A stretch of DNA of 8,802 nucleotides from Prevotella sp. UBA746 (GCA_002298545.1 DBKQ01000022.1:15191-23992), one strand, 5' to 3'. Shown: positions 1-6,979, counted from the first letter of the stretch. Notes: a model not told the origin generated them from the letters alone. Program-made: numbers and translations.

Positions 1-21
1 ATTTTTTTATCCTCTCGATTT
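1..21. repeat. Direct repeat, copy A (21 bases, exact)
   Basis: This 21-base segment (A, seven T, then ATCCTCTCGATTT) recurs exactly at 140-160. The sequence between the copies is A/T-rich and has no gene. The copy begins at the window edge, so the repeat could extend further left. It looks like a duplicated intergenic or promoter module rather than the end of a coding region. Confidence 0.8.
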
Positions 22-85
22 GAATAAAATCCTTACGCTCGGAAATAATAATAAATTATCATTTCACTCGCTTAATCGGATTTTT

Positions 86-112
86 GCATTACCTTTAAAT
101 AAGGTAAGCTGC
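86..112. promoter_or_regulatory. Inverted repeat TTACCTT-N5-AAGGTAA
   Basis: Positions 89-95 and 101-107 form a perfect 7-base inverted repeat with a 5-base spacer, flanked by GCA and TGC. It overlaps GCATTACCTTT (86-96), the same 11 bases that recur at 161-171 in the probable promoter of the downstream gene. It may be an operator or a second promoter copy whose -7 box reads TACCTTTA rather than TAnnTTTG. Function is inferred only. Confidence 0.35.
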
Positions 113-118
113 ATCTCG

Positions 119-151
119 GGATAAAAAATGAATGAATTCATTTTTTTATCC
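119..151. repeat. Imperfect palindrome overlapping the second direct repeat
   Basis: The left arm GGATAAAAAATGAAT (119-133) pairs with the right arm ATTCATTTTTTTATCC (136-151), with one extra T bulged and two bases between the arms. The right arm is part of direct-repeat copy B. It lies just upstream of the -7 box at 165-172, where a hairpin or bound dimer could affect initiation. As a terminator for an upstream gene it is weak, because the stem is nearly all A/T. Confidence 0.45.
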
Positions 152-160
152 TCTCGATTT
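140..160. repeat. Direct repeat, copy B (21 bases, exact)
   Basis: This is identical to positions 1-21. Here it is followed directly by GCATTACCTTTG, which contains a match to the Bacteroidetes -7 box. Copy A is followed by a different sequence, so only this copy is coupled to a good promoter element. Confidence 0.8.
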
Positions 161-164
161 GCAT

Positions 165-172
165 TACCTTTG
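165..172 (+). promoter_or_regulatory. -7 box TACCTTTG for the four-gene operon
   Basis: TACCTTTG matches the Bacteroidetes primary sigma factor -7 consensus TAnnTTTG exactly. No good -33 TTTG is visible at the usual 19-21 base spacing, where a T-run lies instead. Transcription would start near 178-182, giving a leader of about 20 bases before the ATG at 198. Confidence 0.55.
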
Positions 173-197
173 CCAAACAAAACTTTAAAAATTCGAA

Positions 198-1868
198 ATG
201 AGAAAATTATTCACTATAATATTGGCTTTTATCTGCATTACTACTTCAGCACAAATCTTCACCACCGACAGCTATAGCTCTGTTCCACCCAAACGCGAAG
301 TTAGGGCTGTATGGATGACAACTATAGGCGGACTTGACTGGCCACGGACTTATGCTCATACACCACGTACAATGGAAAAGCAAAAACAGGAATTTAGGGA
401 ATTACTCGACCGTTTGCAAAGAGCTAATTTCAATACCATTCTCTTGCAAACACGCATCAGAGGAACTGTTATCTATCCATCAACATTTGAACCGTGGGAC
501 GGATGCATGTCGGGTAATCCTGGCACGTCACCAGGTTATGATCCATTGGAATTTGCCATTGAAGAATGTCATAAACGTGGCATGGAATGCCACGCATGGA
601 TAGTCTGTATACCTGTTGGTAGACCTAATGGTACCGGACCGAAGAATCTGAAACGCAAACATCCTGAACTGTTGATGAAGATTGACAATGAGATGTTTAT
701 GCGACCGGAAAAGAAAGGTACGGCTGACTATATAGCTAATATCTGTCGCGAAATAGTCCACAATTACGACATTGACGGCATACATCTCGACTATATCCGT
801 TACCCGGAAACAATGAAACTCTCTATTTCTAAGCCTCAAGCCAGACAGAATATTTCTTGCATTGTAAAAACTGTTCACGATGCTGTAAAGACTGAAAAGC
901 CGTGGGTAAAAATTAGTTGTTCTCCTATAGGAAAGCGTAATGACTTGAACCGCTATTGGAGCCGGGGATGGAATGCCGAAGATAAGGGATGTCAGGATGT
1001 AGAACGCTGGATGAGCGAAGGATGGATGGACCAAATCTATCCGATGATGTATTTCCGAGGCGACAATTTCTTTCCATTTGCCGCTGACTGGAAAGAGCGT
1101 AGTCATGGAAAAACGGTAAGTGCCGGACTGGGAATTTACTTCTTGTCGCCAAAAGAGGCAAACTGGAACTTTGACGAAATTCAACGCGAAATGAACGTAT
1201 GCAGACAGATGGGTATCGGGACAGCAATGTTCCGAAACAAGTTCCTGATGGACAACATGAAAGGTCTCTACGATTATACCCTACAGGAACAGAACCTCTA
1301 TCCTGCCCTCGTACCAGAAATGACTTGGTATAAACACGAAGCCCCAACTATGCCAACAAATTTGTCTGTTAAATACGATAACGATATAATTAATATTTCA
1401 TGGGAAGACCATAACTCCTCACTCTATTACAATGTATATGCCAGCAACGTGGCTCCTGTAAATATCAATGACCCGCGTAACATAATTGCAACAAGAACAA
1501 AACGTACAAGTCTCGACGTGCCACAATCCGAAAGGACAAAATATTTTGCCGTTACCGCTATTGACCGCTATGGGAAAGAAAGCAGTCCTGCACAAAGCAA
1601 CAATAATGCAAACGAGGAAAATGCCATCAGACAAGGTTTGATACGCAACAATGGAAACACCGTTGCACTTCCGCCAATACCTTCCACTCTTGATATAGAA
1701 TACATACTTATTGAAAGTGTTGCCAATAACATAATTACATCAAAAAAATACGAAAAAAACTTGAATATCAACAACATTCCGGATGGCATGTACATTATCC
1801 GGTCTCTATCTAAAAAAGGTAAGAGCCACCGTCTGGGATGGATGTTCATTAAAAGAAGAGAAATATGA
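198..1868 (+). CDS. Secreted family-10-like glycoside hydrolase (GHL10/DUF187) with FnIII-like domain
   Basis: The protein has 556 residues, a usual length for secreted GHL10 proteins of Bacteroidetes. Residues 1-18 are a signal peptide with predicted cleavage after TSA. The TIM-barrel-like GHL10 domain spans about 33-370. Landmarks are EVRAVWMTT (34-42), DGIHLDYIRYPE (193-204), QIYPMMYFR (279-287) and GIGTAMFRN (339-347). Residues about 383-466 look like a fibronectin type III domain. The last ~60 residues are a small beta-rich tail that does not clearly match a type IX sorting signal. It should act outside the cytoplasm on a glycan. The family is structurally related to glycoside hydrolases, but its substrate is not readable here; peptidoglycan or host/dietary glycans are possible. 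The stop overlaps the next start as ATGA, so translation is probably coupled. The ATG at 198 is chosen because the signal peptide begins there. Confidence 0.9.
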   Translation: MRKLFTIILAFICITTSAQIFTTDSYSSVPPKREVRAVWMTTIGGLDWPRTYAHTPRTMEKQKQEFRELLDRLQRANFNTILLQTRIRGTVIYPSTFEPWDGCMSGNPGTSPGYDPLEFAIEECHKRGMECHAWIVCIPVGRPNGTGPKNLKRKHPELLMKIDNEMFMRPEKKGTADYIANICREIVHNYDIDGIHLDYIRYPETMKLSISKPQARQNISCIVKTVHDAVKTEKPWVKISCSPIGKRNDLNRYWSRGWNAEDKGCQDVERWMSEGWMDQIYPMMYFRGDNFFPFAADWKERSHGKTVSAGLGIYFLSPKEANWNFDEIQREMNVCRQMGIGTAMFRNKFLMDNMKGLYDYTLQEQNLYPALVPEMTWYKHEAPTMPTNLSVKYDNDIINISWEDHNSSLYYNVYASNVAPVNINDPRNIIATRTKRTSLDVPQSERTKYFAVTAIDRYGKESSPAQSNNNANEENAIRQGLIRNNGNTVALPPIPSTLDIEYILIESVANNIITSKKYEKNLNINNIPDGMYIIRSLSKKGKSHRLGWMFIKRREI

Positions 1869-2278
1869 TACACCAAACAGAATTCCGCCTCTCCGCAAAA
1901 CGCAGAGGTTTCCATTTGATAACAAATGAGATTCTTGACCACTTACCCAAGCCTCTACCAGAAATGGGGTTGCTGAACCTCTTTGTAAAACATACTTCAT
2001 GTGCACTATCCATCAATGAAAATGCTGATCCTGATGTGAGAAGCGACATGGAAAAAATCATGAACCATATAGTAAAAGAAAATGAACCATATTACGATCA
2101 TGTAATGGAGGGTGCCGACGATATGCCAGCACATGCAAAATGTTCGCTATTTGGAGTAAGCCTCAACATCCCAATAACTAACGGCAAATTGAACTTAGGC
2201 ACATGGCAAGGTATCTACTTGTGTGAATTCCGCAACTATGGCGGAGAACGTAGAATTGTTGCTACAGTCTACGAATAA
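1865..2278 (+). CDS. yjbQ: YjbQ/UPF0047 family protein (TIGR00149, secondary thiamine-phosphate synthase enzyme)
   Basis: The protein has 137 residues, the full family length. Conserved blocks are KHTSCALSINENADPDVRSD (42-61), EGADDMPAHAK (82-92) and GTWQGIYLCEFRNYGGERR (112-130). The histidines and acidic residues that line the presumed active site in this family are all present. Homologues can replace thiamine-phosphate synthase weakly, but the physiological role is unsettled, so the enzyme name is provisional. It is a small cytoplasmic protein with no signal peptide. Its ATG lies inside the stop of the hydrolase gene (ATGA at 1865-1868). The arginase-like gene starts 19 bases after its stop. 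Confidence 0.93.
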   Translation: MIHQTEFRLSAKRRGFHLITNEILDHLPKPLPEMGLLNLFVKHTSCALSINENADPDVRSDMEKIMNHIVKENEPYYDHVMEGADDMPAHAKCSLFGVSLNIPITNGKLNLGTWQGIYLCEFRNYGGERRIVATVYE

Positions 2279-2297
2279 TAACTTTAAATGGAATGTT

Positions 2298-3074
2298 ATG
2301 CAGAAGAAAATTACTATTCTGAATTTTTCCAATATCTACAAGGAAGAGAACTTCTACAAGAATGCTGCCGTCACATGGATTGACTGTAGCGACATTTGCG
2401 GAGCCGACTGTTTCTGCGACAGCGAGGCTGCACAAAAAATTTGCCAGCGAATAAAAGATTTGAGTCCTCATGGTCTGCATTTTATAGACTCGGGGAACTA
2501 TCACTATATCTCGAAGTTCTTCACAGACAAGATACATGAGGCATTTTCTCTTGTGGTTTTTGACCACCACCCCGATATGCAACCGCCACTTTTTGAACAG
2601 ATCTTAACTTGTGGCGATTGGGTAAAAGGTGTGCTCGACAATAACATTTTTATAAAAAAAATAGTACTTGTGGGCACTTCAGATAAGCTTATTGCCAACA
2701 TTCCCAATAAATATTCTCATCGAATAGTATGCTTCCCTGAATCAAAACTCCACGACCGTCAAGCTTGGCAACGCTTCTATAATCTTCATTTCAGCAATCC
2801 CATCTATGTTTCCATTGACAAAGACGTGCTCTCACCCACCGACGAAGCCACAAACTGGGATCAAGGCAAGGCTACTCTACCAGAACTGAAAAGACTTGTT
2901 GTCTCACTTCTTCAACACAACAGACTTATCGGAGTTGATATCTGCGGTGAATGCAACTATTCCATTGCAGGACTTTTGGACAAAAATATACAAGAAAATG
3001 ATTACGTAAACGGTGAACTGCTGAAATTGCTAAATGCGCCATGCTATTCGCCTAAAACACAGAACAACCAATAA
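2298..3074 (+). CDS. Arginase-fold (ureohydrolase superfamily) protein, substrate unknown
   Basis: From the ATG at 2298 the protein has 258 residues. It carries the scattered metal ligands of the arginase/deacetylase fold. DSGNYHY (64-70, His69) stands where arginases have GGDHS. VVFDHHPD (86-93) corresponds to the DxHxD motif. VSIDKDVL (171-178, Asp174 and Asp176) corresponds to SxDxD, and GVDICGE (212-218, Glu218) supplies the late glutamate. A binuclear Mn site is therefore likely. Divergence of the GGDH motif and the short length argue against true arginase or agmatinase. The open frame extends back to 2223, but that part lies inside the YjbQ gene and does not look like this family, so 2298 is preferred. 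The place in a run ending in an exporter suggests action on a small guanidine- or amide-type metabolite, which is inference. Confidence 0.85.
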   Translation: MQKKITILNFSNIYKEENFYKNAAVTWIDCSDICGADCFCDSEAAQKICQRIKDLSPHGLHFIDSGNYHYISKFFTDKIHEAFSLVVFDHHPDMQPPLFEQILTCGDWVKGVLDNNIFIKKIVLVGTSDKLIANIPNKYSHRIVCFPESKLHDRQAWQRFYNLHFSNPIYVSIDKDVLSPTDEATNWDQGKATLPELKRLVVSLLQHNRLIGVDICGECNYSIAGLLDKNIQENDYVNGELLKLLNAPCYSPKTQNNQ

Positions 3075-3096
3075 AATTTAATATGCTTTGAATATT

Positions 3097-4320
3097 ATGA
3101 ATTTTAAGTCAATAGAAAAAAGAATAAGCGAAAAGCCACAGATGACGGAAGGCACAGTATATTCAATGCTCATTATCTGTAGCATATCACATTTTCTTAA
3201 TGATATGATACAGTCGATAATCCCTTCTATCTACCCGATACTGAAGGATAAATTCGACTTCTCTTTTGCACAGATTGGCATAATAACCCTTGTTTTCCAA
3301 ATGACCTCGTCTATACTGCAACCTTTCACCGGATTGGCAGCCGACAAACGGCCACAACCCTATGCCCTCTCTATTGGAATGTGTTTCACTCTCATAGGAC
3401 TACTCGTACTTGCTTTCTCTGAGCATTACCTGTCTATACTAATTGCCGTAAGCGTTGTTGGTTTTGGTTCCTCAGTATTCCACCCTACGGCATCTCGTGT
3501 GGCACAACTTGCATCAGGAGGGAAAAAGAGTTTGGCACAATCTATTTTTCAAGTCGGTGGAAACGGAGGTTCCGCAATAGGTCCTCTGCTCGCAGCAGCC
3601 ATAATACTGCCATACGGACAACACTCGATATCTTGGTTTGCCCTGGCAGCCTTGCTTGCAGCCCTGATTATGGTTCGACTTGGAACATGGTATAAAGCAA
3701 GACTGTGTTTTGCTGCCAATCATCCACAAACAACAGCAGGACTGAACACAAACATTTCCCGTCGGGCAAAATACTGGGCTCTTATAATTTTAATACTGCT
3801 CGTTTTTTCTAAATATTTCTACACAGCATGTATCACAAGCTATTTCACATTCTTCTTGATTGACAAATTCGGTGTGTCGGTAGCCGCTTCACAATTATTC
3901 CTTTTCGTTTTTCTTGCAGCCTTTGCCATAGGCACAGTAGCTGGAGGTATGCTGGGAGACAAATTCGGAAGAAAATACGTAATCTGGTTTTCTATCGTTG
4001 GAGCTGCACCTTTTGCAATTGCCATGCCTTTTGTCAATCTCACATGGACTATAATCTGCTGTTTTCTTTCAGGACTGATAATTGCCTCTGCATTCTCGTC
4101 GATAGTGGTTTACGCTACCGACCTGATGCCGGACAAAGTTGGGCTCATTGCCGGCATATTCTTCGGACTGATGTTCGGTTTGGGTGGTCTCGGCTCTGCC
4201 TTTTTTGGATGGCTTGCCGACAAGACGAGTATCGAATTCATCTTCCAGGTTAGCGCATTTCTGCCATTACTTGGAATTATTGCCGGACTGCTGCCTAATA
4301 CGCAGAAAAGGATAAATTAG
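3097..4320 (+). CDS. fsr: MFS transporter, fosmidomycin-resistance (Fsr) family
   Basis: From the ATG at 3097 this is a 407-residue membrane protein with about 12 hydrophobic segments. Family landmarks are SHFLNDMIQS (31-40), DKRPQPY (83-89), GSSVFHPTASRVA (124-136) and FQVGGNGGSAIGPLLAAA (151-168). GDKFGRK (287-293) is the MFS loop motif at the start of the second half. Fsr-family proteins are proton-driven inner-membrane exporters; E. coli Fsr confers fosmidomycin resistance, but natural substrates vary and are mostly unknown. A TTG at 3088 would add three residues; the ATG is the simpler choice. It lies 22 bases after the arginase-like gene and is probably the last gene of the operon. Its stop faces that of the methyltransferase across 8 bases, with no terminator hairpin visible between them. 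Confidence 0.88.
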   Translation: MNFKSIEKRISEKPQMTEGTVYSMLIICSISHFLNDMIQSIIPSIYPILKDKFDFSFAQIGIITLVFQMTSSILQPFTGLAADKRPQPYALSIGMCFTLIGLLVLAFSEHYLSILIAVSVVGFGSSVFHPTASRVAQLASGGKKSLAQSIFQVGGNGGSAIGPLLAAAIILPYGQHSISWFALAALLAALIMVRLGTWYKARLCFAANHPQTTAGLNTNISRRAKYWALIILILLVFSKYFYTACITSYFTFFLIDKFGVSVAASQLFLFVFLAAFAIGTVAGGMLGDKFGRKYVIWFSIVGAAPFAIAMPFVNLTWTIICCFLSGLIIASAFSSIVVYATDLMPDKVGLIAGIFFGLMFGLGGLGSAFFGWLADKTSIEFIFQVSAFLPLLGIIAGLLPNTQKRIN

Positions 4321-4328
4321 GATTATGA

Positions 4329-5111
4329 CTAATAAGCTACCGGCACTCTTACAACATCCACTACATGACTGCCAGCACCTATCAGGTCGGCACGCTCGGA
4401 TATACACTTCTGATACTCAATAAAACGTGCAAAAGTGCTATCGCTCATATGATTTAAACGTGTACGCATATAGTCGGCAGCACCATCGGGCGAAAAAATC
4501 GTTATACGCTCCAGTCCAGCTTCTTTGTCTAGATGGTTTATGTCGTCAATGCGTACATAATCATACAGTTCGTCGGCTTGAGCCTGTATATGGAAATTAT
4601 TGTCTACAAAACCTTTTTTCATCAGTCCATCTATTCTGTCCTCATCGAAACAATATGACAGTATGCTGTATTCGTTCATCAGATAAGCAACAAAAATAAG
4701 TCCGCCAGGCTTCGTTACGCGCTTTGCCTCATTCAACGCCTTCAGTTTTTCATCGTCCCCAATGAGATGATATAGCGGACCGAGCAAGAGTGTTACATCG
4801 GCAGAACCCGACGGCAAAAACGGCATGTTTCTTGCATCACCTTGCACTACATCAGCAGTTGGCTCTCGCTTGAGAAATACTTCAATATTGCGTCGTACCA
4901 GTTCTACAGCTTTTATCTTATATCCCTCTTTCATAAGAGCTGAAGTGTAACGTCCAGTTCCTGCTCCTATATCAAGGATAAAAGAGTCTGGTTTCAGAAA
5001 ACGGTGCAAATGATACATGGTGGTTTCAAATTCCACGATTCCATGTCTGCGCAGTAAGCGCAAATCTTCAGGATGCTTGTTGTAATGTTTCTCTATGTTT
5101 GATAATGCCAT
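4329..5111 (-). CDS. Class I SAM-dependent methyltransferase, substrate unknown
   Basis: The protein has 260 residues. The Rossmann methyltransferase core shows motif I FILDIGAGTGRYT (44-56), an acidic motif II residue in AVELV (Glu70), GDARNMPF (91-98), motif IV ADVTLLLGPLYHL (104-116) and KPGG (134-137). The ~30 residues before the core (KHYNKHPEDLRLLRRHG) and the ~110 after it are probably substrate-binding elements. Proteins of this layout are usually annotated as UbiE/TehB-like small-molecule methyltransferases; nothing here decides the substrate. It has no DNA-methylase catalytic motif such as (D/N)PPY, so it is not the partner of the Res gene at the right edge. I see no good TAnnTTTG box between 5112 and 5199. 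It converges on the MFS gene with 8 bases between the stops. Confidence 0.85.
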   Translation of the reverse strand: MALSNIEKHYNKHPEDLRLLRRHGIVEFETTMYHLHRFLKPDSFILDIGAGTGRYTSALMKEGYKIKAVELVRRNIEVFLKREPTADVVQGDARNMPFLPSGSADVTLLLGPLYHLIGDDEKLKALNEAKRVTKPGGLIFVAYLMNEYSILSYCFDEDRIDGLMKKGFVDNNFHIQAQADELYDYVRIDDINHLDKEAGLERITIFSPDGAADYMRTRLNHMSDSTFARFIEYQKCISERADLIGAGSHVVDVVRVPVAY

Positions 5112-5199
5112 ATTGCGTTAAAGCCTTATAGTTATATATTTACGTTCTATTATTAGATGTAGGCTGTCCGTTACCTCAGGACAAGAGTTTTCCTTCCAT

Positions 5200-5244
5200 A
5201 AAAAAAGCGACAAGGATAAGTATATACAACTCCACCCTTGCCGC
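5200..5244 (-). terminator. Intrinsic terminator of the small secreted-protein gene
   Basis: Read on the - strand, GCGGCAAGG (5244-5236) pairs with CCTTGTCGC (5215-5207) over nine pairs including one G-U. Seven U follow directly (5206-5200). The stop of the upstream gene is 32 bases before the stem. On the + strand the wobble pair becomes an A-C mismatch, so the structure favours leftward transcription. It should insulate the methyltransferase gene from its neighbour. Confidence 0.85.
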
Positions 5245-5276
5245 ATTTTATCTTTATATTCTTAAATGTAGAATTC

Positions 5277-5606
5277 TCAGCTTACAGAAACCTTCCTTAC
5301 GACATTGCCCACTTTTACAATGTAACATCCCTTTCGAAGGTTCAGTTCATAAACCTTGTCTGCACCGTCAACTTTAATTTTCTTTATCGGTGCACCTGAA
5401 ATATCATATATCAGTATTGTCTGGTTTGTTGCATTTGTCACACGTAGACGAGTCTGCCCATTTCCGTCGGTTGTTACCCGCAAAGAAATACCTCCCTTTT
5501 GACCATCGAAATCATTCTCTATTATCTCGACAGCCGGAACGGCATGAACTGCCATAGGAGCAACCATAAGTCCTAATGCCAATATTATATTGTAAAGTCT
5601 CTTCAT
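5277..5606 (-). CDS. Small secreted protein made almost only of a T9SS C-terminal-like module
   Basis: From the ATG at 5606 the protein has 109 residues. Residues 1-22 form a signal peptide (MKRLYNIILALGLMVAPMAV, cleavage near HA|VP). After a ~40-residue linker, residues ~62-109 show the type A sorting-domain pattern: ILIYDISGAPIKKI, then YELNLRKGCYIVKVG, then a terminal basic/hydrophobic strand VVRKVSVS. In full-length cargo such a module sits at the C-terminus of a large secreted protein; here there is no cargo domain. It might be exported or surface-attached alone, be a leftover of a larger gene, or be a periplasmic beta-sandwich that only resembles the sorting domain. The frame is open back to 5660, but the signal peptide and the promoter at 5650-5680 place the start at 5606. 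Confidence 0.75.
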   Translation of the reverse strand: MKRLYNIILALGLMVAPMAVHAVPAVEIIENDFDGQKGGISLRVTTDGNGQTRLRVTNATNQTILIYDISGAPIKKIKVDGADKVYELNLRKGCYIVKVGNVVRKVSVS

Positions 5607-5649
5607 ACCCTCTATATCGTTATAGTTTGTATATACTTTATAGTTTCTG

Positions 5650-5680
5650 CAAAAATACAATTTATTTTATAAAGCTCCAA
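5650..5680 (-). promoter_or_regulatory. Bacteroidetes-type promoter for the small secreted-protein gene
   Basis: On the - strand TATTTTTG (5657-5650) matches TAnnTTTG exactly. TTGG (5680-5677) is a 3-of-4 match to the -33 box, 19 bases upstream. Transcription would start near 5643, giving a leader of roughly 37 bases before the ATG at 5606. This rules out the longer reading frame starting at 5660. Confidence 0.65.
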
Positions 5681-5748
5681 GGTTTCATGGCTTTTTTTCT
5701 TTATTTTATCTATAAATACCTACTTTAAGGTAAGAAGAGGCCCACGTT

Positions 5749-5780
5749 TTTGTCCATAATGAAAACTTTGTTTAACTTTG
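5749..5780 (+). promoter_or_regulatory. Bacteroidetes consensus promoter for greA
   Basis: TTTG (5749-5752), a 20-base spacer and TAACTTTG (5773-5780) match the Bacteroidetes sigma consensus at every defined position. Transcription should begin near 5787. The leader before the greA start at 5886 is about 100 bases, A-rich at its end, with no Shine-Dalgarno. Confidence 0.8.
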
Positions 5781-5885
5781 CACGCCGATAAAAAATACTA
5801 TTGGTACTGTCTGTCCTACAAGTTCTATAGAACCCAAAAGACAAAGAATGCCAACAAAACAAATGTGGAAACAAAAAGAAATATT

Positions 5886-6350
5886 ATGGAATATATGTCA
5901 CAGGAAGGCTTCGACAAAATAGCCGAAGAACTTCATCATTTAGAGACCGTAGAACTGCCACAGGTAAAAGATGCCATCTCCGAAGCACGCGACAAAGGAG
6001 ATTTGAGCGAGAACTTCGAATATCACGCTGCAAAACGCGAACAGGGTCGACTTATGGGAAGGGCACGTTTTCTTCAGCGCATACTTGAAAATGCCCGTGT
6101 TATCGACAAGTCTAAGTTAAAGAGCGATAGCGTTGGATTGCTCAGCAAGGTTAGGATTACCAATGTTGCTGCCGGCAAGAGTATGGACTATACTATCGTC
6201 AGTCCACACGAAGCAAACTTGCGTGAGGGCAAAATCAGTATCAAGTCGCCCATTGCTGAGGCTCTGCTCGGCAAGAAAGCCGGCGATATTGTCGACGTTC
6301 GTGTACCGGCAGGAATGATAAAGCTGAAGATTGAGAGTGTAGAACTGTAA
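5886..6350 (+). CDS. greA: Transcription elongation factor GreA
   Basis: From the ATG at 5886 the protein has 154 residues, the normal GreA length. The N-terminal coiled coil (about 1-75) carries the tip motif ARDKGDLSENFEYHAAK (34-50). Asp39 and Glu42 match the acidic tip residues that coordinate Mg in the RNA polymerase secondary channel. The C-terminal FKBP-like domain (about 80-154) includes SPIAEALLGKKAGDIVDV (121-138). GreA rescues backtracked RNA polymerase by stimulating transcript cleavage. The frame is open back to 5778, but that overlaps the -7 box of the promoter and adds 36 residues absent from the family, so 5886 is used. The gene is flanked by its own promoter and a long hairpin, so it is probably transcribed alone. 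Confidence 0.97.
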   Translation: MEYMSQEGFDKIAEELHHLETVELPQVKDAISEARDKGDLSENFEYHAAKREQGRLMGRARFLQRILENARVIDKSKLKSDSVGLLSKVRITNVAAGKSMDYTIVSPHEANLREGKISIKSPIAEALLGKKAGDIVDVRVPAGMIKLKIESVEL

Positions 6351-6365
6351 ACAGACATTCTTTAA

Positions 6366-6408
6366 AAGATTAGCGGAAAGTATAGACTTCATACTATCCG
6401 CTAATCTT
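6366..6408. terminator. Long hairpin between greA and the converging DUF4391 relic
   Basis: AAGATTAGCGGA (6366-6377) pairs perfectly with TCCGCTAATCTT (6397-6408). After one mismatch five more pairs follow (6379-6383 with 6391-6395), leaving a 7-base loop. The stem lies 15 bases after the greA stop and 9 bases beyond the last base of the - strand gene. Neither side has a long U-run; the - strand side reads CTTTTAAAG. It probably serves both converging units, or protects their 3' ends. Confidence 0.65.
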
Positions 6409-6417
6409 ACTGACGAT

Positions 6418-6975
6418 TTACAAATTATCCAACAGCTCTTTCAACCTGAGATACTCTTTGTGCAACGCAAACTTCTTCTGTGGCTGCCGCTCCCTCGTTT
6501 CCCGTTTTTTTACACTTTCCATCTCTTTCTTGATAGCCTCAACTTCTTGTGTCTCCATCACCGCTTGATACAAATTTTGTTGAGAAGAAAAAATCTGAGA
6601 AGAGGCAACTTGACGCACCAATGATTCATAGAGCATGTCCATAGACTGTGTATCATCTATCCGAAGAATGAGCAACTGTGCCGTCAACCATTGTGTTGCA
6701 AAAGATTTAACAACATCAAACGTACCGACATTAGAGTCTTTCCATCGCTTGTAATTTACGAGCAAGCGAAAGCTCTCTCCTTGTTGCAAGATAAACAATG
6801 TGTGGCGAGGCATCTGAACGTCAATGAAACGGAGGAGTTCTTGACAGTCGGTTGCCTGTTTTTGTTTTACAAGAAAGACGGCTATCTCATGCACCTCCTT
6901 CCCGTCGGTGATGTGTAGATTGCTTGGTGCCAACTTGTAGAGCCAAACTATCTGCTCGATGTTGTCCACGAACAA
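6418..6975 (-). pseudogene. DUF4391-type defence-locus protein, N-terminally truncated
   Basis: The open frame holds 185 residues from a possible TTG start at 6975. It begins abruptly inside the conserved part: FVDNIEQIVWLYKLAPSNLH, then GKEVHEIAVFLV, then RHTLFILQQG, then a charged C-terminal helix (VEAIKKEMESVKKRE to EYLRLKELLDNL) typical of DUF4391. From memory, full-length members have about 35-45 more N-terminal residues, starting with a MxxLPxxT-like segment. That segment is absent: upstream in this frame there are only 15 unrelated codons (7020-6976), then TGA codons at 7021 and 7027. The family's function is not established; its genes occur beside SNF2-type helicases, DNA methyltransferases and Res-like proteins. 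The upstream neighbour is a helicase relic, so the 5' end was probably lost in the same deletion. The rest of the frame has no stop, so a short product from TTG (6975) or GTG (6969) cannot be excluded. Confidence 0.7.
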
Positions 6976-6979
6976 TGAT

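Noticed and set aside
528..1347. Long open frames on the - strand (218 and 140 codons) opposite the glycoside hydrolase gene
   Set aside because: They have no recognisable domain, start inside a clearly conserved + strand gene and mirror its codon pattern, so they are shadows.
2223..2297. An earlier start for the arginase-fold gene overlapping the YjbQ gene
   Set aside because: The extra residues are just the YjbQ coding region read in another frame; the ATG at 2298 has a normal gap and begins a plausible beta strand.
3088..3096. TTG start for the MFS transporter
   Set aside because: An ATG three codons later (3097) is adequate and nothing supports the rarer start.
4329..5111. The methyltransferase as the modification partner of the Res protein
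   Set aside because: It lacks the (D/N)PPY catalytic motif and a target-recognition region, and is separated from res by greA and other independent units.
5822..5833. Perfect 12-base palindrome GTTCTATAGAAC in the greA leader
   Set aside because: Arms of 6 bases with no spacer are expected by chance once or twice in a window of this size, and nothing else points to an operator there.
5778..5885. A 36-residue N-terminal extension of GreA
   Set aside because: Its start lies in the promoter -7 box and its residues match nothing in the family; the ATG at 5886 gives normal GreA length.
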